A DNA stretch of 64,000 bases, from positions 1,364,001-1,428,000 of the forward strand of contig JAHWDD010000007.1 of the NCBI GenBank assembly GCA_023897205.1, written 5' to 3'. The notes under the pieces were generated by a model. It was not told the origin of the DNA. It saw nothing but the letters and a program-made list of their open reading frames with translations, and did not search any database. Both the position numbers and the translations under genes were made by a program. The stretch comes from Exophiala sp. HKRS030 (lineage: Eukaryota > Ascomycota > Eurotiomycetes > Chaetothyriales > Herpotrichiellaceae). Of this stretch, positions 9,369-19,587 are shown piece by piece (positions within the stretch are counted from its first letter, which is position 1; every line of letters starts with the position of its first letter).

Positions 9369-11660
9369 TCAAGGTTTAAACAACTGTTCCCTTCTGAAAA
9401 ACTTTAGGAAGCCAACACACACGACGATTTGCGCCATCAGACCGATCCAAAACCAAGCCCTGGTCAAGCCCCAGGTCGGATCGATGGCGAAGTTGGGGAA
9501 CACGTCCCCGGGGCCGCTCTGGACGGGGGACTTGGCCCTCGCCACCATGGTGGCGAGGCTCCCGACGACCTGGCAGGCCACCAGGGTCGCGGCGACGTGG
9601 AACCGGGGCAGGGTCTGGAGCAGTATCATGCCCAGGCCGACGCCTTGCAGCTCGTCCAGCACGCCCAGCCAGAGCCACAAGGCGCGACCGAGCACGGCGC
9701 CGCCGACGTCGGTGGCCCCCCACGGGACGAAGGCGGCGGCGCCGCTCACGGCCCACAGCTCCTGGCACCAGCGCGGCGCGCCCAGGCACACCCCGAGGAC
9801 GGGAGGGACCCAGCTGTGCTCCGCCGACACGATGTACAAGCAGCACATGACGACGGCCCACGCGCCGACGAAGAAGCCGACCATCATCAGCCCCACGGCC
9901 CAGGCCGGGGCGTGCTGCGAACCGAACATGTACCGCCAGTTCCGCCCGTACACGGTCGAGAGGAAGTAGTTCTGCAGGACGACCGAGACGAAGAACCACA
10001 GCACGACCTTGCGGCGCAGCAGCGACGCGTAGAAGCTGGGGATGTGGCCCGGGCGCTGGCGGTAGTAGGTCGGCAGGCCGACGAAGAGAAGCACCCCGAC
10101 CGTCCACAGCACCGCGGCGATCGGGACCGTGACGGCGGTCAGGGCCGAGTTGGACGTGAGGAGTCCCGTCGGCTTGTCACCGTCGCCGCCGCCGCCGCCC
10201 GCCACAGTCCCGCCACGTACAGCTGTTGGATGCCCTGGATGATGGCGGCGCGGAGGACCCAACTCGACACGGGCGTGCCCCCCTCGGTGCCAAAGTTGAG
10301 GGAGAAGAACAGGCTCCCGCTCGCGGCGGCGACGGTGTAGAAGCCCGTCGCGCACGAGAACAACCACCCGCGCGTGCCGTCGAGGTAGTCGGCGCGGGGA
10401 CCCATGCCGATCAGGAAGAAGGCCAGGCCGTAAAAGAACCACGGCAGCGACAGGACGTGGCGGGACTGGGCGACCCGGAACACCACCCACCACCCGGCAC
10501 TGGCGGAGAGGTAGATGCTCCCGATCACGTACGCCCGCGTCGTGATCTGGCCCAGGTGGCCTTGCAGGAGGGTGATCTGGTACGAATTCGCCGAGAGGAT
10601 GTGGCCGAGCGCCAGCAGGAATGCGTACACTTGCCAGTCCCCGACCACCTTTCTTTGGAGGACGTGAGGAATGCCCCGCGGTGCGACGTAGTCCTTGCCC
10701 AGGTTGAAGACAGTGTCTCTTCGTCCGGATGCCGCCGCCATCGCGTTGGTCGTGTCGTCGATGTCGCACATTCCACTAACCGGACCTCCGCTCGAGGTTG
10801 AAGGACCCTCGGGTGAAGAAGCTATGTCGATTCGATGCAGCGTCGGCCGTCTACCGGCGCCGCTATCTGCCGAGGGGAAACGGGGCAAAGGCGGCAGTAG
10901 AGGGTCCGAGGCCTCTTCCATCTCTTGCGGTTGAGTCGATAACTGTTGAGACGGTGTAGAGTGTGTCAAACCAAGTTTAGCCCTGGCGTACTTCCCGAAG
11001 AAATGCTTTTCGCTGTTTTTCAGATAGTCCTCAATGCACGGCGCGTTCACAGACGACTGGGCGTCGACGTTCTCCAAAAGTTCGCCAAATTTATACGCGT
11101 AGGACCCTTTGCGGTCCGTAAAAGATGGGATGACGCGCTGCAGGTTGTAATTGGTCTCGTTCTCGACGCCGCGGACCTGGCGTAGACTCAATCGTTTGTC
11201 GTCGCGGCCCCATGGTAGATTGATGAAGTGGCTTCCCGTGAGATAGAGCCCTCTGATGCCCATACCATGCAAGTAATCCAGACTTTGCTGCAAGCCCCTG
11301 GTATCACCCCCAAACCGGCACTGATTACTCGTCCAGCGGTGTTCGAATCTGGTCCCATTTGCATTGTCGTTGGTTGGGTCACCTGAAGAGCGTAAGAAAT
11401 GAGAACATAGTCACTCGTAGTCCGAAGCGTGAATGCGTCCTACCATCAACGAAGCGATCAAGATTCAAACTGTAGAACGGAAACCGCCAGTTTGCTGGAG
11501 ATGGATGAAATGTATGGTTATACCATTCTCCCCAATAGTCCACGGGCGTTGTGGCATTGACGTTCTGGTTCAAATTCCATCGAGCTTGATTCTCGTCATA
11601 TCCAAGACCAGACACGATGGCGACTATAACCAGCATTAACGCTGGGATAGATCCAGCCAT
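9369..11660 (-). pseudogene. Alpha-1,3-glucan synthase, internally deleted and frameshifted
   Basis: Intact Ags proteins are about 2,400 aa (signal, GH13, GT5, multi-pass membrane domain). Here exon 1 (11660-11444) gives a signal peptide and the Ags leader (DYWGEWYNHTF, WRFPFYSLNLDRFVDG); exon 2 from 11382 continues DPTNDNANGT and LDYLHGMGIRGLYLTG. At about 11206, after FINLPWG, the frame passes straight into the region normally downstream of GT5 (LRQVRGVENETNYNLQRVIPSF) and then the membrane domain (GDWQVYAFLLALGHILSANSYQ). No GH13 or GT5 sequence is present. At about 10180-10200, in a GGC/GCG repeat, the reading frame shifts by one; the C-terminus continues in the other frame (GLPTYYRQRPGHIPSFYASL to the terminal REQLFKP). 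It could make a truncated secreted/membrane product or be a dying gene. Assembly or base-call error is possible. Confidence 0.75.
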
Positions 11661-13374
11661 GTTTCTGGCGGAATTCAGAGGCCAATCTGATTTTAATGTC
11701 TTCGACCTGAAACCGAAAGAGACTGCTAATCACCAATGCTTGAGTGTTGGGAAGAGAAGACAATGACGCATTGCCACCTACCATTCTTTCGAGGATACTT
11801 GAAAATTCCACTCGATGGAAGTAGGAGGAATAACAGAGCTATACGATAGAGGTGTGCTTACCTGATCTCAGTCTGTTGTTGATAGAGAACATTCTACGTC
11901 ACGAGCTCCATGTGAAGGACCAGCCGTTGAGACCAAGTCCATACCCATGTTCAATAGTACGCACAAAGGCCGGGGAGGTATCGAGTGTGTTCACCTCGAC
12001 TCAATACTCTGATGTTAGACAGATATTGTTTCCCTCCAGGTTCATGAGGCCGTGCACGCGCCATCGAGATCAAAACCATCGACCACGGTGGAGTTGATCA
12101 TTTTAAGAGAGGGGAGGGTGTTGGTTGTGAACTTGTGAGTGTGACCAAGTCTCCATCCGAGGTCGCTGCAGATCCATATTGGTTGGTTGGTTGGTCAATA
12201 AGGGCAATGTGGTTGTTCTCCGCGGGAATGAAACATCAGTACAAGCGCCTCTACTTATCCACGTATCTGTAGCACGCCACCCACCACGTCAGGAATGCCG
12301 TGCGTATATTGACTGCTGTGACGCGAAATATTGAAGAGGGCGACGGTCACAACTTGCGAGATCTGGCGACGGATCAGAGTTGGGTTGGCAAGATCTGACC
12401 CGGTTAGACCAATATTCACCGGTTCGTCCGACTCATCCATCATCATAAGGGTCACACAAAAAGACAGGACTGGAGACTGGCCTGTGCATTCAACAATACA
12501 GATTAGCAGTTGGACTGTGCATTCATCTATATCGTGGTCCATCATCTACTTGACCCCTTCACCGGAGATTCTTGCCAACCAATGATAAGAACTCGACACC
12601 ACCCCCGGACAACTTTTTACTGAATGAAGTTTCCTGTGCTCTTACAGTGAGTGGTCTTGGGAATCGATTCCCTTGAAATCTAGCTACAACATTCTCCTCG
12701 GCGACGATCACACTCCCGTTAGTTCTCGCTTGACTGACTATCTTGGGGCACCTTGGGAGCGTGAATGAGGTGGTCAACAAGAGATCAGCTACAAGCAACC
12801 TCCTCGTGCAATCTTAGATCAAGGTCAACGCGGTGGAATGGTGTGACCAGAGATCTGACCCTGGTTTTGAATCTATCAATATGGGCATGGGGCTGTGGGT
12901 ATCTCGTAACATCCACTGCTTTCTGATGTTCGCTAGTAATAGTCTGACCATCGCATCAAAAGTCCCACCCAAGGACCTCCTTGACGGTGTTGTCAGATTC
13001 GGTGCACTGTGATCGTGTAGCAAGTAAGGACAAAAGCTGCTCAATGGGATTGCACCGGACGCATGAATTCATGAGGGCCATGGAAGTCGTCGCTACTTTT
13101 GGGAAGTTATTCTGAACAGAATATGTACACATGTACTCCGTACCGAGGGTATGTACTCAATAGCACGCTGTCATGTGCCGAGATAGTATTATCGTCCCTT
13201 TTGCTGCCCAGATTCCACAGGTATCATCCATTGTCATGTCCAAATATGGCATCCAAGTCTTCATAAGGCCCCTGAAATCACTCCACCGAACGCCTCGCTA
13301 GTTGAAAAAGCCGCGCTCCGCTGTTACATATCCGCACCGTTCAACCTATCCAGCTAGGCACGGCTCCATCATCA
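11661..13374. other. Intergenic, no gene recognised
   Basis: 1.7 kb between the glucan synthase remnant and the DUF3405 gene. Open frames are short, lie opposite each other and carry no family signature; in particular I see no displaced GH13 or GT5 piece of the glucan synthase. There is a short TTGG tandem repeat at 12179-12194 and a TACTCCGTA copy at 13134-13142. Confidence 0.5.
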
Positions 13375-15500
13375 TTACTCGAATTTGACAGGATGCAGAA
13401 CCATCATAGGTAAGCACATCCTCCCACCTCCCTTGCCGCCCTCGCTCTCCCATGCGACCTCGTCATTGTTGTTTTCCTTTCCAAGCCAGCGCCTCCACAG
13501 GTACCCAGCGAATCCCGCATTGGAATAGTAGCTGGACCCGCGGAAGACGTGCTCGCCCGGCCCAAACACGCTGCCTCCTTCACCGTGGAAGTACCCGCTC
13601 CCATGATCCATTCCTGCCTCTCTTTCCTTCATACTGAGTGGCGCATTGTTAAAGACTTCATCGGCATGCTGAGCAGGCCAATCCCGATCAAAGTACACCG
13701 GGAGAGGAGCGTAGACGGCTTTCAGCCCGTAGTGCAGGGCGATGCTCGCGGGATACATTTCGGGGAACATGGTATGCTTGCGTTGATAAGTCTCTTCGTG
13801 CATGAGCAACAGGAGTCGTCGAGACATACGAGAGGCAGTGATCAGTGATGCGCGAGTTGGAGGCCGACCATCTTTTTCAACGTCGTAGCCAGTCATGTCG
13901 TTGTGAAAGGCCCATCGGGTACGAGAGGGATCGAAGAGAGGGTTGAGGGTGATCAAGTCGGTGATCTCGGTCGAGTCAGAAGGCGCTGATTGTTCCGGGA
14001 TCTCGAGCAATTGAGAAACTGGGAGCTGTGGCCCGAGAATGGGGACTTCGGTCTCCTGGATAACTGACCGAGAGTACGCCGCGTACGAATTGTTATGTAG
14101 TGAGGGAATGAAGAACTTGGCTGATCGTTCCCATGCATATTCTCGTGGCTGCTTCTCAGCCCAATTCGTAACTTCTGAGAGCAATTCGTTGTAATGCCCA
14201 GTAACTCGCATGTCCATTTCCCACTGCCAAAAGTAGTCGAATTCTGGATGGCGTGAGGCAAAATATTGCAGTGGGAAGTGCAAAGACCGATAAGCTTGAT
14301 ATATCTCGCCTCCAGAAAAGTTCTCGAGGCTGTCTGGAAATGGTGGAGGGTACACCAATTTCATCTCGGCGACAGACCATAAAGATCCCATACCCTCGAA
14401 CTCTTCAGGAAGGCTTTCCTTCAGAACTTTTTGGTAGAGGTCCTCGTCAGCCCAGATAGGCAGGCTGTCATCCTGGACGTGAATGAGAAAGTGAACGGTA
14501 TACTGTCCACCAGAAGCCAAAGCCAGTTCACTGATCATGGCTCGCAGCATCATAATGTGATAGTCGGTATAAACAAATGTGCTCCATGTTCGAATAACGA
14601 CAGCTGCTCTGGACCTTAGCCGGGCAGCATTCTTTTCCAGACATCTTTGCTGTGCATGGCCTAGAGTGATATTGCTCCAGTCAAAAGTTTGTACCTTTTC
14701 AAGACCACCGAGGTCACCTTCCTGCTGCAGTCCCAAACCGCCTTCCTCTCTGGAGACGCCATAGCCGTAAGGTGTGAAACGATTGATGCGATCATAACAC
14801 ACCTCATCGTTTATCCCAAGCTCTTTCTGTGACCCGAACAGGGGCTCCGACATTCCCTGCGGTAAGCCTTGGTATGCCTTGATTCTCGGCGGGAGAATCT
14901 TGTTCTCCTCATCTATGTAACATTGCTCCAACTCGATCGAAGGAGACAGGGGCAGCTCGATCAGCTCAAGGTCAGGGTTGGGATCAATTTCGAAAGCGTT
15001 GGGAGAGCCGGCCTGTTGTCCAGTCGCATATTCGGCGACAGAGACTATGTTGTTGCGGCCACGATATAGCCCATGCAGCCTGGATTACAATCAGCCATCT
15101 AATCGTGTGCGAGGCGTCGCAATTGAACATACCTAGGAAATTGTTCCCACCAGAAGACCTCTCGTCCGTCTCGGTCGACCGACTGGCCAATGGGTATGAA
15201 GTCGTTGTTGTCATCTTGGACTGAGTTTGTTGTCTGGATCTGGACCTGACCTGCAGGAACAAAGGTCCACCAAAGACCGATGATGGTCAACAACGCAATG
15301 GCTGTCGCAGTACATATCGACCTTCGAGGACTGAAGCTGGACAAGCTCAACTGGCGTTTATGTCCCCGTCGCAATCTTGGTGATCCGACGGGGCTCAGCA
15401 GGCCGCTACTGGATGAGTCGCTGCTGTTGTCGCGCTGGTGAATAGCGACAATGGCACTGTTGAGTTTGTGCTTGACGGACCCGGGGATCAATTCGAGCAT
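13375..15500 (-). CDS. DUF3405 family type II membrane protein
   Basis: Fungal protein of the DUF3405 family (PF11885), function unknown; 690 aa. Exons 15500-15133 and 15079-13375 with a consensus intron (GTATGT...CAG) that restores FWWEQFPRLHGLYRGRN. A basic Ser-rich N-terminal tail is followed by one hydrophobic helix (about residues 61-81), giving a Golgi-enzyme-like type II topology. The luminal part carries blocks such as WSTFVYTDYHIMMLRAMISE, EFDYFWQWEMDMRVTGHY, SLITASRMSRRLLLLMHEE and SMFPEM-like segments typical of the family; the WEMDMR block resembles the acidic metal-binding motifs of glycosyltransferases, which is only an inference. It lies next to the glucan synthase remnant, so a cell-wall or glycan role is plausible but untested. 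Confidence 0.85.
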
Positions 15501-16327
15501 TACACGTGCACAAAAGACAGGCGTTCCAGCTTATCGGGCTTGTAATGTTGGGGGCGAAGGGGTGATTTAGGTAGGCCTATCCGGGGCGTTGTTTCATGCC
15601 TAACAAACACCCGAGCCTTGTGACTTCGATATGTTCAAATATTAGATCTTTATGCTGTACTCTGTACAAATATGGACAATTTAGAAATGCAAAAGAAGAA
15701 CACAAGGGAAAATGCGACAGCACCATCGTCAATTCGGCCGTCTTTTGCCCCAAGCCCCAAGTCCCGACGGCGCAGGTCTTTTTGGGTGGCAGTCTGGGCA
15801 GAGATAAGACACTACCCAACTTAAGCTCCAAAGAGCCGCCAGTGCCCACGAACGGGCTATTCAGAGGGCGTTGCTACTCCCCATCTCGAGGGCTCCCACC
15901 GCCTAGCGAAAGCCCCCATCTCGTTAAAAAGAGCCTCCCATCTTGGCGCCTGGGGGTCCTAGAGCCGACTGAGTTTAGTTAGCCTTGGCAATTGCGCCTC
16001 TTCTCCCTCCCAATTTTATCCGCCTGGGATCTTCATATGCGACTTTGTATTTGTAACTCGACAACTTTCCACTCCAACAAGCACCTGAATAATTCGTCTC
16101 TGGTTCTCAAGTGATAAGTAATCACCTTATCCGACTTGAAACAATATATAGCATAATCGGATTCACCAAGAAGAATCTGTGGTATTTCTATAGTCCGAGA
16201 TCGACGACTTACGTCCAATTCAATTCTGCATCAACTTGACACGGCCAAGAAGCCGCAGAAGGAGACCAAACACCGTGATTTGAGCCCTAATCCCCCTCTT
16301 AATCTACTCTCGAGATCCATTGTCGGC
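15501..16327. promoter_or_regulatory. Divergent intergenic region
   Basis: Between the DUF3405 gene and the first SDR. A CACGTG site (15503-15508) abuts the DUF3405 ATG. A GC-richer stretch at about 15720-15985 contains a plus-strand open frame without family resemblance. Confidence 0.45.
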
Positions 16328-17147
16328 ATGATGCCTACAGTCGTCGTCACAGGAGCAAATTCGATTGTCGGAATCGGTTATGCCTTTGCCAGACTATTGT
16401 GCAACAAGGTCAGCAGTCCATGCCTTGGCTGAATGCAGTCTCGTTTAAATGACTCCTCTGTAGGGATGCAATGTATACGCAATTGATCGAGACAATGGGA
16501 ATGGCCTCAAGGCTCTCGAGTCCAAAGCACACACTGCCACAGTCGATGTCACGTCTCCAGAGTCCATTCAGGCTTTCAAACAGTCCCTCGGTGACACGCC
16601 AATTGATATTTTGCTCAATGTAGCAGGTTGACTACACCCAGATAGCCCTCGCATTAGGATACGTGCATGTCTCTGACCCATCTCAGGTATCGCTGCTGGA
16701 CCACAAAGTGACGGACTCACCACGACCAATCTCGATATCCTTCAGCGTACATTCGCCGTCAATACTTATGGCCCCCTTCTCTTGACACAAGCTCTACTTC
16801 CAAATGTTCTTCGATCTTCGAATCCCAAGATTGGCATTGTTTCCAGCCGTGTCGGATCCGTAGGGGACAACAGTACAGGCGGGTCTTATGCCTACCGCGC
16901 ATCGAAGGCTGCAGTCAATTCCATCGGCAAGAGTATGGCAATGGATCTGAAGGACAAAGGTGTTGTGGTGATGCTCTTACACCCGGGCATTGTCAAAACC
17001 AACATCTTACCCAACGAAACATTCCCAGCGGATGCCGCCGAGGCCGACGAAGCTGCGAAGATGTTATGGGAGAACATTGTGAGCAAAAAGGATATGGCTG
17101 ATACAGGGAAATTCTGGCACCGTGAGGGATATGAACTGCCTTGGTAA
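16328..17147 (+). CDS. Short-chain dehydrogenase/reductase
   Basis: NAD(P)-dependent oxidoreductase of the classical SDR family; 234 aa, a usual length. Exons 16328-16408, 16464-16626, 16687-17147, all GT-AG and in phase. Rossmann cofactor motif TGANSIVGIGYAFA at the N-terminus, NVAG motif rebuilt across the second intron, and catalytic YxxxK in YRASKAAVN preceded by the Ser in VSSRVGS. The C-terminal HPGIVKTN loop is typical. ATG 16328 is immediately followed by a second ATG. Many fungal SDRs of this shape act on small carbonyls; no substrate can be assigned. It heads a same-strand run with the old yellow enzyme and secreted multicopper oxidase genes. Confidence 0.88.
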
Positions 17148-17555
17148 TCATGATAGTCGGAACATTGAATGCCTGTAGCCTTTTCCGGCAATTTCGCCCA
17201 TTTGGTGGTAGGGCGAGAAGTGGTTCCTCATACAGTGGCCTCCTATTGTACCTACCAAGGTACATATCTGAGATAAGTTTGTTGGTAGGTGTCTTAATAT
17301 TAACACAGGCCCCGTCGAGCCTCGGCAAACATCGGCGTCTCCTCCGCATTGGTCTCTGCGTCTCCAATTTTCTCGAGAGTCTTAGAAATCAATGTCTCTC
17401 CTTGTCGTGTCTCACACTCGCTCTACATGGATAGACGGATTTATCTTTGGTTTCCTTTATAGATTTCTATATAAACGAGCTCGGAGTCCCTGCAGATAGA
17501 GATTTAAAAAAACTGTTCATATCGCAAAGAAACAGACTTATCTACAAGACAAGCC
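17148..17555. promoter_or_regulatory. Intergenic region upstream of the old yellow enzyme gene
   Basis: Contains a good TATA box (separate entry) and the 3' flank of the SDR. No other gene seen. Confidence 0.5.
17468..17475 (+). promoter_or_regulatory. TATA box of the old yellow enzyme gene
   Basis: TATATAAA lies 81 bp upstream of the ATG at 17556, a position fitting a TATA element with a short 5' leader. Confidence 0.6.
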
Positions 17556-18923
17556 ATGGCTTCATCAACCCCAAAGGATGGCAATCCAGCCGTCCCTAAT
17601 CTCCCATACTTCACTCCACGCCATGCTGCTGACCCAGGGGTTCCTTTCAATGCCTCTTCCAGCACTCCAACACTCTTCGCGCCTCTCAAGATTCGCTCAA
17701 AAATACTCCGCAATCGCATCATTGTGGCGCCAATGTGCCAGTATTCGACAGCCGCTACTGGTCCAGACATTGGCAAACTCACAGACTACCACGTCGCAAC
17801 CCTAGGACATTATGCTCTGAAGGGTGCCGGATTGGTCTTTATCGAAGCGACTGGCGTACAGCCCAATGGGCGTATCACACCGAACTGCCCAGGACTGTGG
17901 AGCGACGCCCAGACAGAAAGTGTCAAGCGTGTCTCGGATTTCATCAAGTCTCAAGGCGCACTATCAGGTATTCAACTTGCACATGCCGGTCGCAAGTCCA
18001 GCACGATCCCTCCCTGGATTGCAGCAAGCTTTAAGAAGCCTTCGGTGAGGGCGTCAAAACAAGCAGGTGGATGGCCCGAAGATGTTGCCGGGCCTATGGG
18101 CGGTCCCGAGAATTCATGGGATGGCAAAGGATTAGCTGAAGATGGAGGGTTTTATCCTCCCCGACAACTCACTGTTTCGGACATACAAGAGACTATTTCT
18201 GCGTTTGCCCAGAGTGCTAGACGTGCGGTCGAGGCGGGGATCGACGTGATTGAAATTCACGCCGCTCATGGATACTTGATCCACCAGTTTCTAAGTCCCA
18301 TCACGAACCGACGCACCGACCAGTACGGGGGTAGCTTCGAGAATCGGACACGGCTGCTCATCGAGGTCATCGAAGCTGTCCGCGCTCAGATGCCCACAGA
18401 CATGCCATTGTTCCTCCGTGTCAGCTCTACCGAATGGATGGAAGAGTCTGACCTGGGTAAGAAATATGGTAGCTGGGACGTTGAGAGTACCATGCAATTA
18501 TCAAGGCAGTTACCAGCACTCGGAGTCGACCTGCTCGATGTCAGCAGTGGCGGCAATCATCCCCAGCAACGGATCAATATGTTCTCGTCAAAGGACTATC
18601 AGACCAAGATCGCCAATCAGATCCGACAGATGATGAAAGCGCATGAGCTCAAGCTTCTGATTGGCGCTGTTGGCCTGATCACGGAGGCGGAACAAGCCCG
18701 AGACATTGTCGAGGACGGACTTGACAGAAGTATCGGGGAAGAGGCCATCGCGGCCAAGGAGATGACTGATGCAAAGGGCGGTAGGGAGCCGATGGCCGAC
18801 GTGATTCTCGTCGCGAGACAATTTATGAGAGAGCCCGAATGGGTGCTGAAGGTGGCCTGGAAGTTGGGAGTTGATGTCGCGTGGCCCAGTCAATTCTTGA
18901 GAGTGAGATTTCCCAAGATTTGA
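17556..18923 (+). CDS. NADH:flavin oxidoreductase, old yellow enzyme family (YqjM-like)
   Basis: FMN-dependent ene-reductase/NADPH dehydrogenase, TIM-barrel; 455 aa in one exon. Signature blocks: RNRIIVAPMCQYS (thermophilic-like class with Cys near FMN), IQLAHAGRKSS (FMN and substrate pocket), EIHAAHGYLIHQFLSP followed by NRRTDQYGGSFENR, the classic family signature, and a C-terminal LVARQFMREPEW phosphate-binding segment. The N-terminal 45 residues are a non-conserved extension without signal peptide, so a cytosolic location is expected. Such enzymes reduce activated C=C bonds of enals, enones or xenobiotics and some serve in secondary metabolism. The neighbours are two SDRs and a multicopper oxidase, suggesting a redox pathway, but no backbone synthase is within view. 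Confidence 0.92.
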   Translation: MASSTPKDGNPAVPNLPYFTPRHAADPGVPFNASSSTPTLFAPLKIRSKILRNRIIVAPMCQYSTAATGPDIGKLTDYHVATLGHYALKGAGLVFIEATGVQPNGRITPNCPGLWSDAQTESVKRVSDFIKSQGALSGIQLAHAGRKSSTIPPWIAASFKKPSVRASKQAGGWPEDVAGPMGGPENSWDGKGLAEDGGFYPPRQLTVSDIQETISAFAQSARRAVEAGIDVIEIHAAHGYLIHQFLSPITNRRTDQYGGSFENRTRLLIEVIEAVRAQMPTDMPLFLRVSSTEWMEESDLGKKYGSWDVESTMQLSRQLPALGVDLLDVSSGGNHPQQRINMFSSKDYQTKIANQIRQMMKAHELKLLIGAVGLITEAEQARDIVEDGLDRSIGEEAIAAKEMTDAKGGREPMADVILVARQFMREPEWVLKVAWKLGVDVAWPSQFLRVRFPKI

Positions 18924-19587
18924 AGCAAGCCGTAGATAAATCAAATTGTTACGATATCACTTTCCTCCCTCGATTCTGCTGAACTTGATGATACTCATCG
19001 GTCTCTCGAAACAATCATGAGAGATTCTGTACCCCATACGTAGGATTTAAAATCCCATAGCGTAGAGTCCGGCTCAGTGACACGAGCTGCAGCCAAATGA
19101 GGCGGTGTCGACTTTTAGCGAGTCAGCGAGTCCATTTTCTCCCCCATCGACACCAAATCCTGCGCACAGCCTTCAACACAGCGGACTGCATGGCATTAGT
19201 ATGTACAACCAAATACCACTGATCTCGCACACAAATCATCCGACCGTCGTACAAAGATCCTGTGCTGATTTGCCATTGGAAAATGGCTTGACACGGACGT
19301 CCGCGAGAGAATTGGTCGCTCCACCATCATCAGCCTTGTGTGCCTTAAAAAAGACTCCCATACAAATCCAAAAATACAACTTCGTATGGCCGCAACTGGT
19401 GTTAGTTTGACTGTCATTATGTAGCCCGCAACAATATTGGCAGATGAATCTAAAGTCGACGAGCTCCATTCGCCGATGTGCACATGTATACGACAGGAGG
19501 AGGCATCACGAAATCATTCAAATATCGGTGAGTACGTCGAAGGCGAGCAGTACACTCCTTTCATAGGGCTTCTTCACAGACAGGAAG
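18924..19587. promoter_or_regulatory. Upstream region of secreted multicopper oxidase
   Basis: No TATA box, repeat or additional exon recognised. Opposite-strand open frames at 19196-19766 overlap one another and the start of the oxidase gene and are considered chance. Confidence 0.45.

Noticed and set aside
10175..10225. A 44-nt intron (GTGGCG...CAAG) explaining the frame change in the glucan synthase
   Set aside because: It would restore frame but has a poor donor, is shorter than the other introns here and would delete the conserved VAGLW residues; a one-base indel is simpler.
10175..10225. Programmed ribosomal frameshifting at the same place
   Set aside because: No slippery heptamer; only a GGC repeat. 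A mutation or base-call error is far more likely.
9316..10801. Long plus-strand open frames over the glucan synthase remnant (217, 303 and 191 codons)
   Set aside because: They are compositionally extreme shadows of the GC-rich minus-strand gene, whose translation matches Ags proteins; the plus frames match nothing.
11333..11350. GTTCGAATCTGG resembling a tRNA B-box
   Set aside because: It lies in the coding exon of the glucan synthase remnant (FEHRW region) and has no tRNA cloverleaf around it.
12255..12585. Overlapping opposite-strand open frames of 96 and 84 codons
   Set aside because: Mirror images of each other, no motifs, no splice-compatible continuation.
15596..15982. 128-codon plus-strand frame
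   Set aside because: No recognisable domain and low-quality composition; lies in a divergent promoter region.
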